Below, one piece after another: positions 27,999 to 32,256 of a stretch of 32,256 bases of DNA. The stretch is from the NCBI GenBank assembly GCA_029865345.1, contig JAOUHD010000021.1:1-32256 (forward strand). The letters run 5' to 3'. The DNA comes from Nitrospira sp. (GTDB taxonomy: Bacteria; Nitrospirota; Nitrospiria; Nitrospirales; Nitrospiraceae). A model generated the notes under the pieces. That model saw only the letters and a program-made list of their open reading frames with translations, was not told where the DNA came from and did no database searches. Position 1 is the stretch's first letter. Each line of letters starts with the position of its first letter. A program made the position numbers and the translations under genes.

Positions 27999-29369
27999 AT
28001 GCGCCTTGAAGAGCAGAAGATTCCGTTGTCGCGCGCGGGCATCGCCGGAGCCGCGTTCGCGTTATGGCTCGCCCCCTCGTTTGCTATCGCGGCGACTGAC
28101 CCACCCACCGCTTTTGGCATCCCGTTCGATTTCATCTTGTTCGCCCTCACGCTACTCGGTGTCGCGCTGTTCCACCACCACACACTGCAGGTGGCGCTTA
28201 CCGGCCTTGGAACGATCGCGTTGTACAAATTGGCGTTCACCGGGTTCAAGACCGGCGATGGCCTGCCGGGCTTGGTCGGCCACCTGGGCCATGAGTGGGT
28301 CATTCTTTCCAATCTGCTGTGCCTGTTGCTGGGCTTTGCGTTGCTGTCCAAGCATTTCGAGGACAGCCATGTTCCCGCAGTGCTGCCGAAGTACTTGCCG
28401 GGACAAGCGAAGGGTGCGTTCGCGCTGCTCGCGATGGTGTTCCTGCTGTCCTCGTTTCTCGACAACATCGCCGCGGCGATGATTGGGGGCGCCATGGCGC
28501 AGACCGTCTTTCGCGGCAAGGTTCACATCGGGTACCTCGCCGCGATCGTCGCCGCCTCCAATGCGGGCGGTTCGGGCAGCGTGGTGGGCGACACCACGAC
28601 CACGATGATGTGGATCGACGGGGTGAGCCCGGCCGATGTATTCCACGCGTATGTCGCGGCGGTGGTCGCACTGGTCCTGTTCGGTATCCCGGCCGCATTG
28701 CAACAGAACAAGTTTTCGCCGTTGATGGCCTATACGCCTGGTGGCGCGCATGTGGATTGGGGCCGCGTCGGTGTTGTGGCATTCATTTTGGTGACGGCGA
28801 TTTCCACCAACGTGTACATCAACTTGGCGCACGCCGAAATCGCCGATAGCTTCCCATTCATCGGCGTAGCCGTGGCCCTGGCGATCCTGGTCTCGGCACC
28901 GTTACGCAAACCGGATTGGAGTCTGTTACCCAGCGCGACCAAAGGGACAATTTTTCTACTAGCACTGGTCACCTGCGCCTCGATGATGCCGGTGGAGAAA
29001 TTGCCGGTCGCCTCCTGGCCATCGGCCATGGGGCTCGGGTTCATCTCTGCAGTGTTCGACAACATCCCGCTCACTGCGCTCGCGCTGAAACAAGGCGGCT
29101 ATGACTGGGGCATGCTCGCCTACACGGTGGGGTTCGGCGGCTCGATGATCTGGTTCGGCTCGTCGGCTGGCGTGGCCTTGTCCAACATGTATCCGGATGC
29201 GAGGAACGTCGGTCGCTGGGTGTATCACGGCTGGCATGTCGCGGTCGCGTATGTCATCAGCTTCTTGGTGCTGCTCGCGGTCATGGGCTGGCACCCCACT
29301 CCCAAACGCGGCGATCCGCCGGTCACAACGTCTTCTGTTGCCCAACCGACCGAGGCGCCGGCGCGCTAG
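27999..29369 (+). CDS. Ion transporter superfamily membrane protein, NhaD/ArsB-like, probable Na+/H+ antiporter
   Basis: A 456-residue protein with a cleavable or anchor N-terminal segment (12-32) and about ten to twelve membrane spans. Two inverted-repeat hairpins carry the DN motifs of this superfamily: SSFLDNIAAAM (151-161) and FISAVFDNIPLTALAL (348-363), each followed by a glycine/serine-rich re-entrant part (GGSGSVVGDTTT at 190-201; GGSMIWFGSSAG at 380-391). These are shared by NhaD antiporters, ArsB and citrate/dicarboxylate carriers. The frame is open to 27795, but that extension is the repeat; the ATG at 27999 has GGGGGAG before it. Nearness to nqr supports Na+/H+ exchange; substrate is inferred. 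Confidence 0.8.
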   Translation: MRLEEQKIPLSRAGIAGAAFALWLAPSFAIAATDPPTAFGIPFDFILFALTLLGVALFHHHTLQVALTGLGTIALYKLAFTGFKTGDGLPGLVGHLGHEWVILSNLLCLLLGFALLSKHFEDSHVPAVLPKYLPGQAKGAFALLAMVFLLSSFLDNIAAAMIGGAMAQTVFRGKVHIGYLAAIVAASNAGGSGSVVGDTTTTMMWIDGVSPADVFHAYVAAVVALVLFGIPAALQQNKFSPLMAYTPGGAHVDWGRVGVVAFILVTAISTNVYINLAHAEIADSFPFIGVAVALAILVSAPLRKPDWSLLPSATKGTIFLLALVTCASMMPVEKLPVASWPSAMGLGFISAVFDNIPLTALALKQGGYDWGMLAYTVGFGGSMIWFGSSAGVALSNMYPDARNVGRWVYHGWHVAVAYVISFLVLLAVMGWHPTPKRGDPPVTTSSVAQPTEAPAR

Positions 29370-29384
29370 AACGTCTCATCCTTC

Positions 29385-29414
29385 TCGACGATGTCGCTGT
29401 CGGCTCGGTATACT
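29385..29414 (+). promoter_or_regulatory. Candidate promoter of the two-component operon
   Basis: TCGACG (29385-29390), 18 bases, TATACT (29409-29414), five of six in the -10 box, about 43 bases before the GTG start of the kinase and after the transporter stop. Confidence 0.45.
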
Positions 29415-29456
29415 ACGTTGTCTCGATAGGACCCCTTTCCCAGGCAGAGGCCGCGC

Positions 29457-31442
29457 GTGAAGAACCGCACAACGCATACTTCTCCTGCTAAAAATCCGGT
29501 TCAATCCAAACCCGAAGTCGCCGCTGCCGAGGTGTTGGCCTGGGTAAGCGATTGTCTGGAAGGCGGACTCTGTCTCACCGCCAAAGGACTCCTGATTTTT
29601 GAGAACGCGCAGTTCGGCGAACTGGTCGAAGCTGCTGCCGTGCCGCGTGACCGACCCACCCGGGATGAGACGGGTATACGTGCTCACCTGTTTGCCGATT
29701 CGATGGCCTGGAATAAGGAAACCTTGGGATCTAGGGGCAGTCAAACCTATCGGCTCGCTGACCGCGAAGGCCAAACGCTTATTTATGAGTGCCGCTACAG
29801 CGTCGTCCCGTACCATGGGGAGACCGGAGTGCTCTTGGTTCTCCGAAACGTGACAGAACATACGGAGCTGGTACAGGAAGCATCACAAATCGCTCGATTT
29901 CAATCGGTGCTGGCCCGGATCGGCACCTTGGCCGTCAGTGATGCCCCGGCGCAGGAACTGATGAGCGAAGCCGTGAAGCATACCGCTGAGGCCCTCGAAC
30001 TCGAGATGTGCAAGATTCTTGTTCCGCGAGAATCAGACGATCTCTTGGCTGTGGTGGCAGGAATCGGTCTTGAACCAGAATTGATCGGCAAGCTGACGAT
30101 CGAAGGAGGGACACATTCCCAGGCCGGATACGCCATCCGGGAACGGCTGCCGGTTGTCATGCGGGATTTGCGAAAGGAAACGCGGTTCACGCCTTCAAAG
30201 CTTCTGAGCGAGCATGGCGGCATCGCGGGCATGTGTGTGCCGATGCTAGTTGAGGACCGGGTGTACGGAGCCATGACGGCCCATTCCAAGACGGTTCGTG
30301 ACTTCACAGTCAAGGAACTCGAGTTTCTCTGTACGGTTGCGAATACCGTGGCAACGGTCCTGGAACGACGTCGCCGTGCCGATACACAGCGAGATCTCTA
30401 TCATCGATTGTTCATGTCGGCGCAGGATGGGATCATGCTGACCGACACCAAAGGGTACATTCTGGAGTGGAACCCGGCAATCGAGCGTATGACGGGTTGG
30501 ACACGTGACGAGGCACTCGGCCAGCGGCCATCACTCTTGAAGTCAGGCAAGCATCCACCGGAGTTCTATGAACGACTCTGGCAAGCGATCCACTCTGGAC
30601 TGGCGTTCGTGGATCGTTTCGTCAATCGCCGGAAGGACGGATCGGAGTTCCTGGTCTGGGAAAGCGTGAGCCCCGTCAAAGATCGTGACGGGACTACGCA
30701 ATTCTATTTGGCAATTTTAACGGATCTCAGCGAGCGAGAGCAGATGCTGGAAGCCCTGCGCCACGCTGAGCAGGTGAAATTGATCGGACAACTGGCCGGC
30801 GGCATCTTGCATGAAGTCCGCAATCCATTAATCGGACTCGGAAGTCTGGCGACGCATCTCGCAGATCAGGAACAATTGCCCCGGGCCGCCAGAGACCGCT
30901 GCGCGCTCATCGCGCGCGAAGCAGCCCGTATCGACGAGCTGCTGGAATCCCATTTAGGCCAGCTGCGGCCACGCCCATTTGATCTCCAGCCCTGCGATCT
31001 CCCATCCCTGATCGACGACATGCTGACACTGCTACAGCCCAATCTCAGCAAGCAGCGGATTTTTGTAAAAAAGATCCTCCCGGAGATTCCTGTGGTGGAT
31101 GCCTCCCGTGCCCACCTGCAACAAGCCTTTCTGAATATCTCAATGAATGCGATCGACGCCATGGCGAACGGAGGAGAATTGACGATCCGAACCGCCTTGA
31201 TAGCAAAACAAGGTCCAGGGATTTCGGTGACGTTCTCCGATACGGGGAAAGGCATCGAGCCCGAGGATCTACAGCGAATCTTCGAACCGTTCTTTACGAA
31301 TGGGAAGGCGAAAGGAGTCGGTCTGGGCTTGACGATCACGCACGACATCGTCGAGCGACACGGCGGGCAATTGGCGATTAGCAGCCCTCCCGGAAGTGGA
31401 GCAATCGTCGAGGTGTGGCTGCCTCTGAAGCGAGAGACTTAA
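29457..31442 (+). CDS. Sensor histidine kinase, PAS-GAF-PAS, NtrB-like
   Basis: A 661-residue soluble kinase with no membrane segments. N-terminal PAS-like part (about 25-135), GAF (145-305), PAS (313-430; GYILEWNPAIERMTGWTRDEALG), then HisKA with H452 in GGILHEVRNPLIGLGSL, the NtrB/AtoS-type phosphorylation box, and an ATPase with N-box ISMNAIDAM, DTGKGI (595-600) and GVGLGL (620-625). The start is a GTG with AGAGG 6 bases before it. Its stop and the regulator's ATG are one base apart, so they form a pair. The input signal is cytosolic and unknown. Confidence 0.92.
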   Translation: MKNRTTHTSPAKNPVQSKPEVAAAEVLAWVSDCLEGGLCLTAKGLLIFENAQFGELVEAAAVPRDRPTRDETGIRAHLFADSMAWNKETLGSRGSQTYRLADREGQTLIYECRYSVVPYHGETGVLLVLRNVTEHTELVQEASQIARFQSVLARIGTLAVSDAPAQELMSEAVKHTAEALELEMCKILVPRESDDLLAVVAGIGLEPELIGKLTIEGGTHSQAGYAIRERLPVVMRDLRKETRFTPSKLLSEHGGIAGMCVPMLVEDRVYGAMTAHSKTVRDFTVKELEFLCTVANTVATVLERRRRADTQRDLYHRLFMSAQDGIMLTDTKGYILEWNPAIERMTGWTRDEALGQRPSLLKSGKHPPEFYERLWQAIHSGLAFVDRFVNRRKDGSEFLVWESVSPVKDRDGTTQFYLAILTDLSEREQMLEALRHAEQVKLIGQLAGGILHEVRNPLIGLGSLATHLADQEQLPRAARDRCALIAREAARIDELLESHLGQLRPRPFDLQPCDLPSLIDDMLTLLQPNLSKQRIFVKKILPEIPVVDASRAHLQQAFLNISMNAIDAMANGGELTIRTALIAKQGPGISVTFSDTGKGIEPEDLQRIFEPFFTNGKAKGVGLGLTITHDIVERHGGQLAISSPPGSGAIVEVWLPLKRET

Positions 31443-31443
31443 T

Positions 31444-32256
31444 ATGACTTGGCAACTCCTATTGGTGGAAGATGAAGCCTCGGTCCGCGAAGCGTTCGCC
31501 CTGCGCCTTGCCGATCAAGGCTACGCCGTGCAGACGGCAGGATCTGGAGAAGAATGTTTGACCCTCCTGAAAACCTTTGAACCGGATATTCTGGTGCTAG
31601 ACCTTGTGATGCCGAATCTGTCCGGCTTGGATGTGCTCGAACGTGTCAAGCAGACCTCCCCCAACTTGCTCGTCATTCTGTTGACCGCCAGGGGTACGGT
31701 GAAGGATGCGGTTGAAGCGACGAGGCTTGGCGCGTTCGACTTTGTCGCCAAGTCCATCGATATGGAAGACCTGCAGCACGCCTTGACCAGGGCGACTCAG
31801 CTGCTCACGCTGCAGCGCCAGGTTCATTTGCAGAGTGGGCAAGATGCAGAACGCTATGCGCTCGGCCGCGTTATTGCCAAGAGCCCGGCAACGCAGTCCT
31901 TCATGAGCCAGGTCCGTGAACTCGCCAAGAACGACCGTGTGACCGTGTTGCTCCAAGGAGAAACCGGCACCGGGAAGCAATACATCAGCCGCGTGATCCA
32001 CTCTAACGGCGCCAGGGCCCAAAAGCCCTGTATTGAGGTGGACTGTCCATCGATTCCACGGGAACTCTTTGAAAGCGAACTGTTCGGGCACGAGAAAGGC
32101 TCGTTCACCGGCGCGACCGGCCGCAAAACCGGATTGATCGAATTGGCAGAGGGAGGGACGGTCCTTTTTGATGAGATCGGGGACCTCCCCCTCCCGTTGC
32201 AAGCGAAGTTGTTACGCGTGATCGAGGAACGTACATTCCGGCGCGTGGGCGGGTCA
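31444..32256 (+). CDS. Sigma-54-dependent response regulator, NtrC family (partial, cut by window end)
   Basis: The first 271 residues of an NtrC-type regulator; the gene runs past the window edge. Receiver domain 1 to about 120, with acidic pocket VEDE and phosphoacceptor D53 in LVLDLVMPN; the conserved lysine is in VAKSID, where serine replaces the usual proline. The AAA+ domain follows, with Walker A GETGTGKQ, the sigma-54 contact loop as GSFTGA (the common form is GAFTGA) and Walker B GTVLFDEIGDL. It activates sigma-54 promoters when phosphorylated by the adjacent kinase. The DNA-binding C-terminus is not visible. Confidence 0.93.
   Translation, partial: MTWQLLLVEDEASVREAFALRLADQGYAVQTAGSGEECLTLLKTFEPDILVLDLVMPNLSGLDVLERVKQTSPNLLVILLTARGTVKDAVEATRLGAFDFVAKSIDMEDLQHALTRATQLLTLQRQVHLQSGQDAERYALGRVIAKSPATQSFMSQVRELAKNDRVTVLLQGETGTGKQYISRVIHSNGARAQKPCIEVDCPSIPRELFESELFGHEKGSFTGATGRKTGLIELAEGGTVLFDEIGDLPLPLQAKLLRVIEERTFRRVGGS

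Overview
The window looks like an ordinary, gene-dense stretch of a GC-rich, Gram-negative, aerobic bacterial chromosome. I see no rRNA, tRNA, CRISPR array, phage gene or transposase gene. The gene set fits a Nitrospira-like member of Nitrospirota best: an HpnR-type hopanoid C-3 methylase, a full Na+-pumping NADH:quinone reductase operon, multi-PAS kinases, and a small lipoprotein with a TPR-like segment. That placement is an inference from gene content; no phylogenetic marker is present. NC10 or Deltaproteobacteria-like hosts are not excluded.

Layout, left to right. 4-1548 (-) is the hopanoid methylase. Diverging from it is a two-gene unit: a predicted regulator (HTH plus zinc ribbon) and a 75-residue lipoprotein that overlap by four bases. 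2602-8499 (-) holds a large hybrid histidine kinase, an RmlD-like nucleotide-sugar reductase and a DUF1295 membrane reductase-like protein. The kinase is preceded by a decayed piece of one more PAS domain. 8894-9104 is a 211-bp structured repeat next to ettA (9134-10816, -). A HugZ-like PNPOx-fold gene (-) and a UbiH/PHBH-type FAD monooxygenase (+) follow, divergently arranged. 13183-18048 (-) is a four-gene run with overlaps or very short gaps: an unrecognised 1074-residue membrane protein, an esterase, an alpha/beta hydrolase and a 55-residue four-cysteine protein. selO (-) lies upstream of it.

19963-27106 (+) is a complete nqrABCDEF-apbE-nqrM operon, including both accessory factors needed to mature the complex: the flavin transferase and the Cys-rich iron-sulfur factor. 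It is followed by a universal stress protein, a second copy of the structured repeat (27771-27970), and an ion-transporter-superfamily membrane protein of the NhaD/ArsB type that probably exchanges Na+ for H+. Pump plus antiporter would make a local Na+ circuit. The window ends in an NtrB/NtrC-type two-component pair, the regulator being cut by the window edge.

The points most worth a second look are the unrecognised 1074-residue protein and its coupled hydrolase genes, the repeat pair whose terminal arms changed together between copies, and the decayed PAS domain in front of the hybrid kinase.
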